In this document: positions 12,625-25,917 of the stretch, piece by piece
How the letters are laid out: each line of letters starts with the position of its first letter
How positions within the stretch are numbered: position 1 is the first letter of the stretch
Assembly (NCBI RefSeq): GCF_037126465.1
Contig: NC_088203.1
Coordinates: 102,362,668 to 102,426,667 of the forward strand
Length of the DNA stretch: 64,000 nucleotides
Reading direction: 5' to 3'
From: Ornithodoros turicata
Taxonomy: Eukaryota; Arthropoda; Arachnida; Ixodida; Argasidae
Made by a program: the position numbers and the translations under genes
Notes under the pieces: generated by a model
What the model saw: the letters and a program-made list of their open reading frames with translations, nothing else
The model's database searches: none
What the model was told of the DNA's origin: nothing

Positions 12625-15600
12625 ATGGCGGCCGTCAGCGCGAGTAGTATGTTAGAGTTTGTACGTCGTATTTTTAACGAAAGACGCGACTATGGGTACG
12701 ATTATCCAATTATAATTCTTAGAACATAACTGCTTATTACTACACTACACAATCGTAGCTTTTCTTGCTCCTGAAATACATTTTTACGATGTTCATATTT
12801 AGATGTCGCGTAGATACTTGAAGCTGCTGTTAGCTACTAATTACCTTTTTTTCCGTATATACGCGTATAGATGCAGAGGGAAAAAAATGTAACATTGTAG
12901 CACTGATTGTATTTCAGCAGAACCTTCCCATCGATTCTGTAGTTTTTAACTATTATAGCAGAGATTTACAAATTTGACGTAGCCTGCAGAATACCCGTTC
13001 ACCCGTGCTCCAGTTAAGATGACAGATCACGCGAATACATTTCATGCCATTTCTGTCATGCAGTGTTCATTAAAGTGTTCGTAATGTTTGTCGCGGATGT
13101 ATTTTAACAGCAGACGAACTTTCATACGGGTAACAAAGCGGCCACGTAGTAGAACGGGTAAAAAAAAAAATAATAATAATGCACAGCAAGCAAATGTTTG
13201 CTGTCTCAAGGTAGTGCCGAGTATTAAGTTGGCATGCCAATATCGTTCGACAGTTCTGCAATTATAGCTAGTCAGAACTTACTTTACACTGTACAATTAT
13301 CTTATATTAATGTTGTATTTGTATTACTTAAAATTAATCCTGCTAAATGTCATGGTACCAATGTTCTGCTCTGATAGCTAGAGAGCAATACTGAGTGGCC
13401 ACAGTGTGCACCGCAGTGAGTGGGGAATTCACTACTGAAGTCACTACAGAGTAGTGATGACAGAATTTCATTCCATTAAAACCTCTAATCACAGTAATAT
13501 AACTCTGAAAAAATGACCCTACTAGGGCACGGTGCTCTGTGGACCTCTGCTCTTCTATTGTACATTGTATTACAAGCTATGACATCATTTAAAAAAAAAA
13601 AATTTGTTCTCTACATAGTGTGCTCACAATCAGGCAGCTGCGCAACATGTACACGAAAGAAATTAAGATCAAGCACCTGTCTTCAGAAAATCGTGAGGTG
13701 TTTGCATCAATTGTCACGACAGTCGTCAAAGAGTTCGAAAACGTCGAGGCCACTGACAATGAAGAGGTTAGTCAGAATGCCATCGGTTTCAGATGTGCCC
13801 AATTAAAATCAAGTGTGCATTCCCTTGTAACATTTCTGTTTTTGACTTGTCAGCTGCTGACTACCTTTCTCAGTTACTGAGAGATTAAGTAAGGATTTTG
13901 TAGTTACTAAACAATGAAAGACACAGACTGTGACAGATATATGCATATACATACACCTAGGCGCTAACTTTTACGTAAATATAATGTTTTTTGTGACAAT
14001 CAAGGGGCAATTTAGCTTTATGCACAGTGATAATGTTTCCGTCTGTTAACGTGCTTCAAGCACATCTAAAATCATCCAGTAAGAATACGTGAGTTGTTTC
14101 TATTTCTGTTAAAATTCTGGGCAGCTCCAAAAATCTATGAGAAAAAAATTATATCCCCAGTCAGAAGCGGTACTTTATTCCTTGCTAAAAAATATTTTTA
14201 AAAATTATGAACCGTAATATAACATCTCTTTATGGACATCGTTGATAGCTATTGAACGGAAGCGACTCTAATGGCGCCGACAAGCAGAACGAAATGGGAC
14301 ACACTCCTCCCCACAACGGCAACTGCTCTCCAGCAAACAGCGCAGATTCGCCCGTGAAACGGAACAATCAGCGCCGTTCCAGACCCCTCACTCCCTCCAG
14401 CAGCGAAGAGGACGACGACGACGTCATCCGCGCGGTCAAGGAAACACTCGGCGTTCCGGTACGGCGGAAACCCACCAAAGCGCTCCTGGTTGCCACGACG
14501 ACGACAGCGACTCCTGAACCGCAGAAGGAAGCAACACAACCGACGGAACCGACGTCGGATTCCGATTCCGAGGGAAGGTTGATGATAGCGGAATCGCCGG
14601 CCGCTTCGCCAAAACAGCCGTCGGACTCTGAAGGTATCGAGGGGGCAAGCAACGGAACTAAAGAAGAGGAGGAGGAGGAGGGGGGAGAGAAAAAGACGAA
14701 AGAAAAGCCGTCACAATTGCCAAAACATGCTGCCATTGAGGACACAAGTAAAAAAGAGGGTGGGTATAGAAAATAATTATGCTCTGTACATTCACAGAAA
14801 CACACAATATGAAGCATATCACTTCCACGTGCACACACGTTTCACATTGTTTCTGAACATAATGCAGCCCTGGAAGAGAAAAGAAAGCGATAAATGTAGA
14901 ATAATGTTGGTACTATAGCAGCTGTTTTAACTCATTAGAGAGACCGACATCACCACAAAGTGACGTGATTGCGCAGAATTGTAGAACACTTCTGGCATGG
15001 AGAGTTGTACTGCTGTTTAATTTCTATAACCAGGGTGTCTACTAAACTGTAGCGTTCAAATTCCCCGACTATTCCAGGTTTTCACCGACTATTCCAAGCG
15101 AATTCCCTGACCAAAACAACACTGAGCCACTGACTCCAGCTGCTGTTTTGGCAAATTCCCTGACAATCCCCCTCACTTTTCCAGTCACATCAAAATTCCC
15201 CGATAATTCCCCGATAATTCCCTGTTTTCCAGGTTTCCCGAGGTTGGTAGACACCCTGACAACACACAATATATATATATATATATACCGTAATTTCGGG
15301 AGAAATGATTTGTCATAATGGGTAAAAATGGGTCTTGAGAACATCCACAATGTATTGTTCCCTTGCAGGTGTCAGCTGTATCAAGAAAGAAAAATCAGTT
15401 TTCACCACCGCTTCACCAGAGTCACCCTCCCCGCCACAAGAGAGCAACAGCAAAAACCACAAATCTGTCGACGACATGCCGCTGTTCACGCTGAAGCTGA
15501 CAAAAACAAAGTCCGGCAGTTGGGTCATGGTCCGGCCTAAGAGCGAGGAGTCCGGCGGAGAGAGTCCGCCGCAGAAACGGAGACGCATCCGAAAGCTCAA

Positions 15601-17310
15601 GAAGAAAACCTCCATCGACGACATTTTCAGCTCGAGCGACGACGAGCCTCTGTCTCAGATCCGGAATCGGGCCCAGATACAGAAGGCGGAGGAAAACGCT
15701 CCGTCCTTGTCGGACTTGGAAGATAAGCTGTCCGGAAATAACAAAAGGAAGAGGCCAAAAGCAAGGAAGCCTCAAGCAAAAAAAGAAAAACAAAAGGTAA
15801 GAAGAAATCATCTAAAACACTTTGCTAACCACGTTCTTGTTTCTAATGCCAAACAGAGAGAGCATCAACACACACACACAGCACCCATGGTGTGTGTGTG
15901 TCCATCCGCTGTCGAATTGGCATTTCTAGAAACAAGAACAAATAATTTTTTGTAGGTTTCGTGAAGAAGGCTACATTAACTCAGCAAAATGGCTCGTCTC
16001 TCTCTCCCCTCAAACTCGAGAAAATGTTACCTTATTTGACTTCCGTTTTTGCTATGCAGGCCGTCCCCAAAACGACCGATGAAGATCCCACCGTGGCGCA
16101 GTTAAAAAAGTGCGTCAATGCAGCGGGCCTTCGTGTGAAATACGTGCAGCTGTTTGCAGACGCAGAAGGTGACGCGGAGAAGGCCAGCAGGCTGCGGAAG
16201 GTCCTTGCGGACGCAGGGTTGACGGGTAATGGCCGTTGATGTCTCGATCCAGACCAGTTCTCTCGGAGGTGATGCAAACCGAGATTTTTTTTTTTCCTTT
16301 CTAATTCAGGAAAGCCGACTCTGAAGAACTGCAGGAAGTTGAAAGAACAGCGGGAGCAAGACAGGGAACTGCAGTCATTAGACAAGGCCAACATAGTGGA
16401 AACAGCAGGTCAGTCGTACGGCATAGAACACTACAAACCTCCTGCTTCCCTATGTAGCAGGAATAGCAGGTGTCTCAGTGTGTTTTTTGTGTTGACATAA
16501 AAAAATACGTAATCCTTCTCACGTCCAATCAAATTCACAAAGTCCTACACCTAGTACGAAATTTCGTTCGTATATAAATACAGGTGCTCTAAAAGTGACA
16601 ATTTTCATGAACTTTGGGACAATCATTTTTCTATGAAATTGAGAGTATCGTTCTTGGCAGTAATGCATAGTTTGGACCGGCCTCATTCATTATCGCTGTC
16701 ATCACATGCATCCATGATTAGATTATATATAGGGCCCGACTTTTTTTAGGGTTAAACCCGTATCCGCCCGATATTTACCCCCCGAACGAAATCTGTAAAA
16801 TTCGGGTTTAACTCGAATCTACCCGAAAACATCCGGGTCGCGTGGCACACTCATAAGCGTGCATTAAAATAAAGTTTGATAATATTGCTAAACATTAGTT
16901 CCATGTTAAGACAAATTTTTATTAAACAAAAAAAAATCACCTGAATACACCCAAATTCCTGATGACAGAATATGCCGCAACAGGATTTAACCCGAATACA
17001 CCCGAATTTTCAAACGAAAAATATCACCCGATATTTTCCCCCCCGAATTTGGCCAAAAATAAAACCCGAAAAAGTCAGGCCCTAGACATAGTGTACACCT
17101 TGGAAGTCAAGCGTAAATACTTGCCCGTACTTACACTGATTCAACCTACGATTACGTTTTATGAAAGGGAGGCCAAGGCGGAGTGCAAGAACGACGGAAA
17201 AATCCGCGGAAGAGTCTTCCTCGGCTGTCCCAAAAGATGTCACAGAAGAGGCCTCATCAAACGTCTTCTCAAGGTTAAAAGACATCATCGACAGTGAGGG
17301 CAGCGACTGA
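12625..17310 (+). CDS. HIRIP3: HIRIP3 orthologue (HIRA-interacting protein 3, CHZ-type histone chaperone), 7 coding exons
   Basis: Exons 12625-12695, 13619-13766, 14249-14747, 15369-15796, 16060-16225, 16310-16408 and 17168-17310 have GT-AG junctions and matching phases. They join into 1,554 nt (517 aa plus stop). The N-terminal helical block (start MAAVSASSMLEFVRRIFNER, through about residue 70) resembles the HIRIP3 N-terminus. The middle (about 75-380) is acidic and Ser/Lys-rich, probably disordered, with stretches such as SSSEEDDDD. The C-terminal block (about 383-475) has the HIRIP3/CHZ signature: a helix with LKKCVNAAGLR, then GKPTLKNCRKLKEQRE and LDKANIV. The tail ends RLKDIIDSEGSD, like the acidic end of vertebrate HIRIP3. 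Family members bind H2A/H2B and histone chaperones in the nucleus. The start ATG at 12625 is the only good in-frame start giving the right phase. Identity rests on recalled family features, but the exon and phase agreement is strong. Confidence 0.9.
15031..15258. mobile_element. MITE-like element in HIRIP3 intron 3
   Basis: Starts CAGGGTGTCTAC and ends with the exact complement GTAGACACCCTG. Inside are several repeats of the motif AATTCCC(C)GA. It lies wholly in the intron, 110 bases before exon 4. No coding capacity. Confidence 0.7.
16730..17084 (+). mobile_element. hAT-type MITE family A, copy A1 (HIRIP3 intron 6)
   Basis: About 355 bp with terminal inverted repeats TAGGGCC(C/T)GACTTTTT. 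It shares its full length with copies at 37885, 38231 and 41292. The flanking 8-mers no longer match well, so this copy is probably older. It ends 83 bases before exon 7. Confidence 0.8.
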
Positions 17311-17638
17311 GGCTGCCAAGTTGTATAGTTTTTATCCCTTTTATACATAATTGTACATTGTTTACTGCACTGGCCACGACAGGACAGTAGTGTACATACT
17401 TTTGGGTTGTAGGTATTTAATGGAGACACATGTACTAGATGTTTTACGCTTCACCATCATGGGGTTCTCGGGCAATTTTAGCCGAATGTGCACAAACGTC
17501 ATCCGCGTGAGATACAAGTTCATTCCACTTTTTTAAAATGTTTTCCAGCTCTGATGCAGAGGTTGAGGTCAGGCTATAGTTTTTGATACCCAAGAAAGAT
17601 TTTCACGCGATAACCCGAGCCTTCATCAAGCTTTCGGA

Positions 17639-17644
17639 AATAAA
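17639..17644 (+). terminator. Probable polyadenylation signal of HIRIP3
   Basis: A canonical AATAAA lies about 330 bases after the HIRIP3 stop codon. Just downstream is a short TTGA tetranucleotide run (about 17657-17677). No other AATAAA lies between the stop and this site, so the 3' UTR probably ends close behind it. Confidence 0.5.
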
Positions 17645-17659
17645 ATTTTAAGTTTCATT

Positions 17660-18891
17660 GATTGATTGATTGATTGGTCAGTTGGCTAAACTGAAGGGGG
17701 CAGATCTTAGATTTCAGTAACAATTTGTTAGTGCGATCCAAACGATCAAATGTTGGAGCACTTGACGAAGATAACGTTTTATATCGATCTAGAATTGTTC
17801 TCATTCTACCTGCCAGTTTTTCTTGGGTCTCAGAAACTGAGTTTGACGCACGTTCAAGTTTAGCTCACGACACAGGAGAGGCGTGAAAATGGAGCTCTTG
17901 AGGCATTTGGCACGTGTGTGTGTGTGTGTGTATGTCAGTGCATGTTTTAGGTGCACTGTAAGGCAGACATCTGGATCGCAAGAGACTCGTTTGTGTTACT
18001 TTTAACCAGCACTTGCTTTACTTTTTAGTTCGATGCCTCACCATTTGAGGGAACCTTCAAGTTTTATCGAAATGCTTGAAACAATGTTGTGAGCTTTCAG
18101 ATTTATCTACCCTTTTTTTCTTCTTGTTATACAGCATGCTTTTTAAAGTTCATGCTCTTTTTCCACCTTTGAGTTCCTTTGTATGTGCCAACTAGTGCAG
18201 CTTTACGAGAATCTTCTATGTGCAACATGGCTTTCCAATGGAATTAGAAAGGAAACACGCCTGGAAGTCCGTAGATAAAACATTTAAATCCCTGGGAATG
18301 GCTGCAGATATGGTGCATTTGTCTGTGATGAAATCTTTGGGATGTACTTAGTTGTGTGAGAGAAACATAGGGGGCACACGGGAAGCTACTTGCCGGAAAC
18401 TCTTGCACGGGCATCATTATTCAAAATGATATGTTGCAGTCAGAATTTGCCGTGTATCCATGATTTACTTAAAGCAGTTGGTTAGATGGTGTATCCAAAT
18501 GCTATCCGCTGTGTGTGGCATTCTATGTCTTGTGTTGTTGCACCACTTCTACGGGATAAGAAATGTTCCGCTACAATTAAAACGTTTGCCGCCGCATTTT
18601 ACAGCACCCCCTCTTTTTCGCTTTTTTTGTCTCACTTTTCCTCTACCTTCAACAAAATTTTTACGCGACACCTTCTTTGTAAGTGACACAACAGGGAATC
18701 GCTTGTCAGTCCGAAACCGCAACGCAAGTCAGCTTTCTGCAGAGAGAGGCTTCCATATTGATGCTTTTTACCTTGCCAATCTTACAACTGAGTTAAAAAG
18801 TGACACAATAGTCCTCTATTCAGTCTTCCACGTAGCAGGCCAAATGTCTTGCATTAACTGTCTATAAATATAGTTTAGTTTTTGTTTTTTA
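17660..18891. other. No gene recognised
   Basis: Spacer after HIRIP3 with a short GT repeat (about 17917-17932). Open frames at 18460-18867 show no family resemblance or splice context. Confidence 0.5.
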
Positions 18892-20087
18892 TATCAGGAG
18901 AGTCTTTTTTTATTAAAAGGCTATTAGAGCAATATGAATTTAGTTTTCGCAGGTGGGTTGTACAGCCGAGGTGGACATTCTGTAGGACAGCATATGCACC
19001 TGCTGGACGACTAATTAGCTAAAATTCGTTAATTAGATGTTTTCTCAGAATTGCGAGAGAGCAGAATTCGAGCCAGTCATTATTAAAATCCACCGTCTTT
19101 ATTAAACACCTTCAGAACACTTTGAGATATAAATTGCAAAATTTCGCTATGCAAATGAGGGGAAACCAGAACTACGCACTACTGGAGCGCAGAAAGAGCA
19201 ACGGGCAATCCACGTGCTTTGGAACGATGGAGCTGATTGGAGTGGGCACTAATCTGTTGGCCAGATAAGACCACTCTTAGACCCAGATAAGGCGAAGGTT
19301 GCGTCGTTTCTGAGCTCGAAAAGCTCATAGTTCTAGTTTCTGCTCATTTGCATAGTGAAGTTTGACTGTTTATACTGTCAAAGTAGAAATTTTCGCGATA
19401 TAACTTTTTTCGCAAAATTAAGGTTCTGCGAAATGTAGGAAAGTATGGGCAATGGAATTCACGACGATGTGATCTCCACAAAGACAAATTCACTTACTTG
19501 GCGACCTTTATTCTATCACTTTGTTCTTGTCAAACATTTCTATAATTGAAATGCCACTTAGTTTATCAGTAGTTTATTCACATGGTGTACCACTTGGCAT
19601 GCAGATACCTGCTTTCACAAAATGTATGTCGTCTTTGCAGAATTTCAGTTCATGGTAAGCTTCTATAAACCAGCAGGCTTGTAGAGGCCAGCTAATTCTC
19701 ATTGTTCACTGTCGGCAGTGTCATAATCCCCCGATCTCCCTGATCCCGCGATTTCCACTTCCACACGAATTCGTGAAATTAAGGTGCGGCAAAATATTCG
19801 CTAATTATTAAGACCGCGAAATTAACCACTTTTACAGTATCTCAAAGTGCGTTTGCTTCACAGTGTGTTTAATAAGGACGGTGGATTTAAATAATGACTG
19901 GCTCCAATTCTGCTATCTCGTGTTTCCCAGAAAGAATCTAATTAATAAGTTAATGAATTTTAGCAAAGTAGTCGTCCAGAAGCTGCATACGCTGTCCTAC
20001 AGGATGTCCGCCTGGGCGTATAACCCACCAGCGAAAATGAAATTCATGTTGCTCCAATAGCATCTTTAGAAAAAATCTGTCGTGATA
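18892..20087. mobile_element. Foldback element, 1.2 kb, with about 250-bp terminal inverted repeats
   Basis: The left end (TATCAGGAGAGTC onward, to about 19140) and right end (reverse, 20087 back to about 19835) match as inverted copies. Shared blocks include GAGCCAGTCATTATT and TGTAGGACAGC. The middle (about 19367-19841) looks like a second, nested element with ends resembling ATACTGTMAAAGTRG. No transposase is seen. A poly(A) run of about 17 follows the right end. Confidence 0.8.
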
Positions 20088-22044
20088 AAAAAAAAAAAAA
20101 AAACACCCTGTGTTGCGGCTCAATAATACTCATTCAGAAGTGCTAACGAGACGAAAAGCTTTGTACTTTTCATTTTGCCATTTTGCAAAAGTTGTAATTG
20201 AACTTATGATTCAACTGAACTTTAAAATATACGTAAGCTTATGCATGGTTGTCTTCCGGTGTCCCATTGCTCAAGAGATCATAACGCCTTGGATTGCAAG
20301 CCTTTGAAAGGTTCAGCAGTGGATGTTCCATTGACCAACTTACACGTCAGTCCCGACCATCAGCTGACATACTACTTATGAGAGGGTACCCAATTTCCTT
20401 TCTCCGTGAAGGGAGGTCGACATTTTTGATTGCTTGATTGATTCGGAACTGAGCTTCGGCATGAGATCAGGCTGTAAATTACTTAACATGTACATCACTT
20501 GTGTACATGTAGCTATTTTTGTTAGGATAAAAACTATGACACTCAAAACTTGCTGAACAATCTCGAAAGAAAAAGAACTTTGCTATGACTACAGTTATCC
20601 TAGCATAGTGTTCCAACAAACGTGCTAGAACAGGACGTCGTAAGTACGGACTTGGAAAGTTCAAGCTGATGTTTTCGAACGGCATAGTGTGCTCGAAACA
20701 CCACTGTTGAGTACATAATGTACACCTGAGTGGGGGCTAGAGACTTTGTTGTGCCAGGATGCTTTATGAAACACATTTGTTTGCGTGTGGCTACAGAAAA
20801 GCTGCAACTGAAGAGACTCATACAATACAATATACGAATATATATACAATCATAAATCATGTAGTAACGCAATAACGTAAAATTTGTAAAAAAAAATTAT
20901 TTGGTCCTCTGCTGTACATACTTGTAGTAAAATATTCTGTGATTTTTTACAAGGCCTTCCCGCAAGATCGATCTACTGACGCTGATGGAGTCGGGGACTT
21001 TGAAGGGAAAATGCGAGTTTCTTTTCTATAATGCTGCCCAGTATGGTGTAAAGTACATTAGACAATACAGCGTCGTATCAGTGTCTCTGTACAGGTTCCT
21101 TCTCTGTGTGTGTGTGTATGTCCTTTTTTCTCCCAGCCTCTCTTCGTACGAAGATTGGAAAAAATGAGCCAGGCTGTATTTCTGTTGTAAGAAATGTCTC
21201 ATCCAGCTGGTTTTCACAATAAAAAGGCAATGTGAACATAGGTCTACATTTACTGTGTGTATGTGTATATTCGTTGCTCAACATAATTTAAAACGAGGAG
21301 TTATTGTGCCGATATTGCAAAAAAGTGATATACTGTGAAGACTTGCATGCATGCAATTTGCACACTGTGGCCTCAAAAAGAAAGAATTTGACACAAAAAA
21401 GTGTACCCAATGATACTTACCCCAATAATTTAGGGATTGCAAATGTTTAGCTGCAGATGTACGCATACATGTACAAAAAGGTGGTACAAAGTCTGCAGCA
21501 ACACGGCACCCAAAACCAGAACTTTCAAATACAGGAGGAATTCTTTTTTTAAAAAAGCAAAGAGGGAGACAGGTTGCAATTCGCAAGGTTGCAGACAGGT
21601 CTACACTTAGGTCTTGGAGTCTGTTTCAGAGCACACTTTGCATTTAGCGAGTTGTTTGTATCCTCACGCAAATGCTTTTGATAACCTGGAAGCGAATCAC
21701 GATTAAAAACGTTGTCGGAAACTGAACCCACGATGTGAAAAGACAATCAAATTCGGCCGCAGTTTTTTGTGATACCAGAGATGTGCAGTTGTTCGCATTG
21801 CAGAGATGTCACCGTGAAAACATACCTCAGAGTATGCTAGACACGAAGAAAAGATAACAGAGTTATTATTACAACTTTGGCTCTACTTAGTCCCAGGGGA
21901 ATAGCAGTTACTGTGTGCACCTTTCTGAAGTATGGCACCGCTTTGTCCAAACCTAAAAGTTAAGTAAGCTTCTCTCAATTTGAGATAAATTTGTACAGAA
22001 TAATATGCTTGCGTTACGACGACATTTGCTAGCGAGAGCTAGCT
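20088..22044. other. No gene recognised
   Basis: AT-rich spacer with a short (GT)n and (CA)n run near 21100 and 21250 and no feature I can name. Confidence 0.5.
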
Positions 22045-22240
22045 AGTGCCCTGCCACGACGTGCAAGTCTGCAATATTTGCTGTCTCAGGTTTTCCCTGG
22101 GTTTTCTGGCAGACTTTCCAGGTGAATGTCGGCACAGTTCCCCCTGAAGTCGGCCCAGGACGCATACTAACCCTCCTGTCCCCCACTCCTTCCTGCTGTC
22201 CTCTCTCCATCTGTCCGCCACCCATAACCACAGTTGCCTC
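22045..22240 (+). mobile_element. 5'-truncated copy of the tRNA-headed SINE
   Basis: The body matches the SINE at 3770-4012 in the opposite orientation, including a block of over 40 bases with at most a few differences. The tRNA head is missing, as expected for 5' truncation. Confidence 0.75.
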
Positions 22241-23989
22241 GCGGCAACTCCAATATTGGACCAATATTGGCAATGCCAGCCCAATATTGGTCCGAGATTG
22301 AGCCAATATTGAGCCAAAATGTGCTGCTCGGGAGGTTCCTTACAGTGGAACTTCTCCGTTAATTTCAAGTACCATTGTTTTATGGAAATTGTTAAATTGT
22401 TTTTACTGCACATCTCACGTTTCGAGAGCCACATAAAGGAAGGCAATTTCGATATGTGAAACCAGGGAACCAGATGAAACATTGAAATCGAACCACCGAT
22501 TTAACGTATCCTGTTCCACCGCTGTCATGATGCCATTGTGATAGTGATGGTGATGGAATGGATCACCATGGGATGGATCTTTTGTGGGATGTCCATAAAA
22601 ACATTGTACGTACTCCAAAGTCATGACGTCGTGCCCATGGATGGAATGCGTTAAGAGCAGCAAATAGCCAAAATATATAATTAATTTAAAAGCCTTCTGG
22701 TGGTTGCGTCCTGGAGAAAAAAACTTGTTTCGAGGCTCTTCACACCCAACTGTTCTACTATGAAACGTAAAGAGTCAAACCCGTACAAATGAAGGAAGTT
22801 CTACTTCAAGCAAAGGACTTCTCTATAGAACTACATAGAGTCCAGCACACACATGAAGTAGCAGATGCGAATGCAAAAAAAAAATAATAATAATAAAAAA
22901 AAACAAGCATAGAGCACTGCTGTATGAGCTTTCCTGAAGCACCATGGTACAAACACAGAACATATTTTAGTTTGAAACAGAACTATGTCGCGCTCTCTTA
23001 CGGCTTGTTTGACGACAAAACTTTTTTTAAATTTCGTCTTTTGTCTGAGACTTCCTATCGAGACTACGTGACCTGCGACCCTACAAACCTGATTGATGGT
23101 GTCCAATGCGTACCGTTCCATTACAAGCGTTGTGCAGGCAGAAATTTTGCCATTTTCCTTACAATCCTATATACAGCTCACGGGCAGAGACTGTAGCACT
23201 TCGTAATGACAACAGTCCCCGTTTGAAATTTGTAGTCTTACATTGTGAGCAACATAAGCAACTTGTATCCAGCCACTAGGTAGGCGGACACACTACTAGC
23301 TGATCCACCAAAGCCATTCGTCTACACAGTGACTCAGACTGATGACCGAGATAATTGAAATCACAAACAAGCTCGAGGGTTAGAGCGACTAACTTTTAAC
23401 CACCACTCCGTGGTGAGGTTATGCATCACATTATAATGTCAGATAATAATCACGTTATATAATGCATCACACCCTCGTTTCAATACTGGAAGCATAACGA
23501 AGTAGTTTGTGTGGCTTGATCAGTAGAAAATTTTATGCTACTCCTCCATGTGCTGTAACAACAATCCCCAATAATTCCTTTCGCTACAAGCTAACGAGCA
23601 TTTCAACAGCAATCGCTGTAAAGCCTTCCTCCAGTGTGCTTCAACGGGCGAGCTGACATGAACCAGTGACTCCATTGTTACGTCGGAGTTGTCATAATGA
23701 AGATCTCTACAAACAAGATTCACCATATCGTATCACAAAATGGACCACAGAAGAATTCCTGCTTGGTCCAATACCTAAGACGACACTCAGGCTGTCTTAC
23801 CTAATATTGGCAGGTTTAAACGGCAGAAGCTTGGAACCTCCTTTTCACCTGGGCCAAACTGAGGTCGAGCATCCTGCAAAAACATCTACGCACAACAACT
23901 CCATCGACTACGAATCCCGTTCGTCAAGCGGAATGTAACGACAGTTTCAAACGCAAGATCGGCCGACCTCACACATTACCGATGCCGCA

Positions 23990-25917
23990 CGAGATCTTGT
24001 TCTTCCATTATTTAATTTTAAAAGCCATCACAAAGTACAACACTGTTCCTTGTACAAAATGTTGAGCACAGAATGTACACACATAAAACTATACAATGCA
24101 TGATGAGCTAACTTTTACACAATAGAGTTTGAAAAACATTCGGAAGCAAACATCAGGTCAACATGTTGCCTCGGTGAAACACACCATTATGCAAAGAGCT
24201 CCACTACGGGCCGTGCGGCGCCCTTCGAGCTCGTTCAAGGCACTTTCATCTACACACCGACGGCAAAAAACTTTTAAAACAGTAACAAAAACACTTTTTT
24301 TTTTTTACAACATATAAATACTTTTCTTAAGAAATCTTTCTGGTTTGACACTGTCGAGTACTTCTCAGTTTGTAGCAAGTTGGGTGCCAGAACACTGCAG
24401 AGAGGAAAAAAAAAAACAAGTCCGTACATACTATATGTACTGCGGGTAAATATTGTACATGCTTGCAGTGTGCACCATTTGGCATCACAAGTTGCGTAGA
24501 ACATCTCTTCCATTCTACAAGCGATGGCATTCCAAAAAAAAAAAAAAGAAACTACTACATTTGGCTGTGAACGTAGCAGTGAGGCTCTGATAGTCCATGC
24601 GTTTAAAACTAGTACACGTGGGCTACATACAGCATACTTGGGCAGATCAGTTAAATATATGCGGGGGGAATTTACTTTTTGATTGGCTCTGACTAGATGG
24701 GCGAATGGTTTTTATGGCATTGACAACACATAGCACGGAGCGCAGCTCTTAACGGAGCTGTTTCGGATGCGTCAAACGAGTTACATGAAACTGTGGACAA
24801 GCACTGACATCCCTGTTTAGTTTGGGGGGGCCAGTGATTTTTCTCTCGTTATCTGAACCCCACTTAGCAAAGAGAAATGGCTGTAAAGCCTTCTTTTAAC
24901 TGTCATGTTCCTAATGATACATTTCCCTCAGAGTATAAGGCAAACAATAAAAATAAAGGAACCTGTAAATACAGAAGTTAAAAACAGAAAGGAAGACCAG
25001 GAACTGCCGAAACGTAACCTGTCATGAGAGCCGACACAAACATGTCCCTTTCCCTTCCGTTTCTAGTGAATCGTATTAAAAACTGTTTGTAAAGTAATGG
25101 GGAATGTCACCGAAATATTACTCATATACCGGAAAAAAATAAAATAAAAGAGAAAGACTGAACGTCTGAAAATACAAGCAGAGCTCAGGACGCAACACCG
25201 CATGCGTTTCCTAATACTGACTGCGACACTGGACCAACCCACTCACACTGACAGGGTGAGGCGCCCACATAAATGAGGACGGTAGGATGTTGTTTGTGTA
25301 ACTTCTCTTACAGTGAATACTTCGTTAAGATCCGTAAGTCCTATACGATCCCATAAAAAAAAACGAGAGGAAACGTCAAAGCCTCGAAGATCGTGACCAT
25401 CTTGCTTTGCTTTACGATCCAGCATCTCCAACACGGAAGCACGTTACTTTGAGTCACGAAAACTCTGGAAGCAAGTCCAAATGCGGGAGTCAAAATCCTG
25501 CGGCTCGTGCACTCCTGCGGCCAACAGGTGCACGTGTACCCGAGAGGGAAGGGGAAGATGCGTACTTGCCTATGCAGTGGAACCCACACAGGAATTCCAA
25601 TCACATATACATCCTTAATAAAAAAAAAAAAAGGAAGGTGACACACGTTGCTTCGACGCGCCACTTTGGAATCGTGGCTTCTCACTTTGAACAGCAGGAC
25701 AGTCGAGAGACACATTTAAAAGTCGAGGAATCACAGAGTGCAGACTAATGTCTGGATGGTATCTCCCTCCGAGTATCATGCCGAGGAAACGACACTGCAT
25801 TCAGAGTGCTTGACGTTCTGGCGGCACAACAGACGAACCGTTACTGCTGCGTAATCAACCTGGTCGAAACTGTCCTTTTTTTTTTTTCTTTCCCCCTCGT
25901 GAAATGGACACGACGGG
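23990..25917 (-). other. Presumed myosin IX 3' UTR
   Basis: Downstream of the myosin stop there is no coding sequence I recognise. On the minus strand the first hexamer resembling a poly(A) signal is ATTAAA (24016-24011); I found no AATAAA on that strand between there and the stop. The extent is inferred and could be shorter. Confidence 0.35.

Noticed and set aside
14368..14838. Antisense ORF of 156 codons with long serine runs
   Set aside because: It is the reverse of the acidic GAG/GAC-rich HIRIP3 exon 3; a shadow frame.
18460..18867. 135-codon plus-strand ORF after HIRIP3
   Set aside because: No recognisable domain, T-rich composition, no start or splice context.
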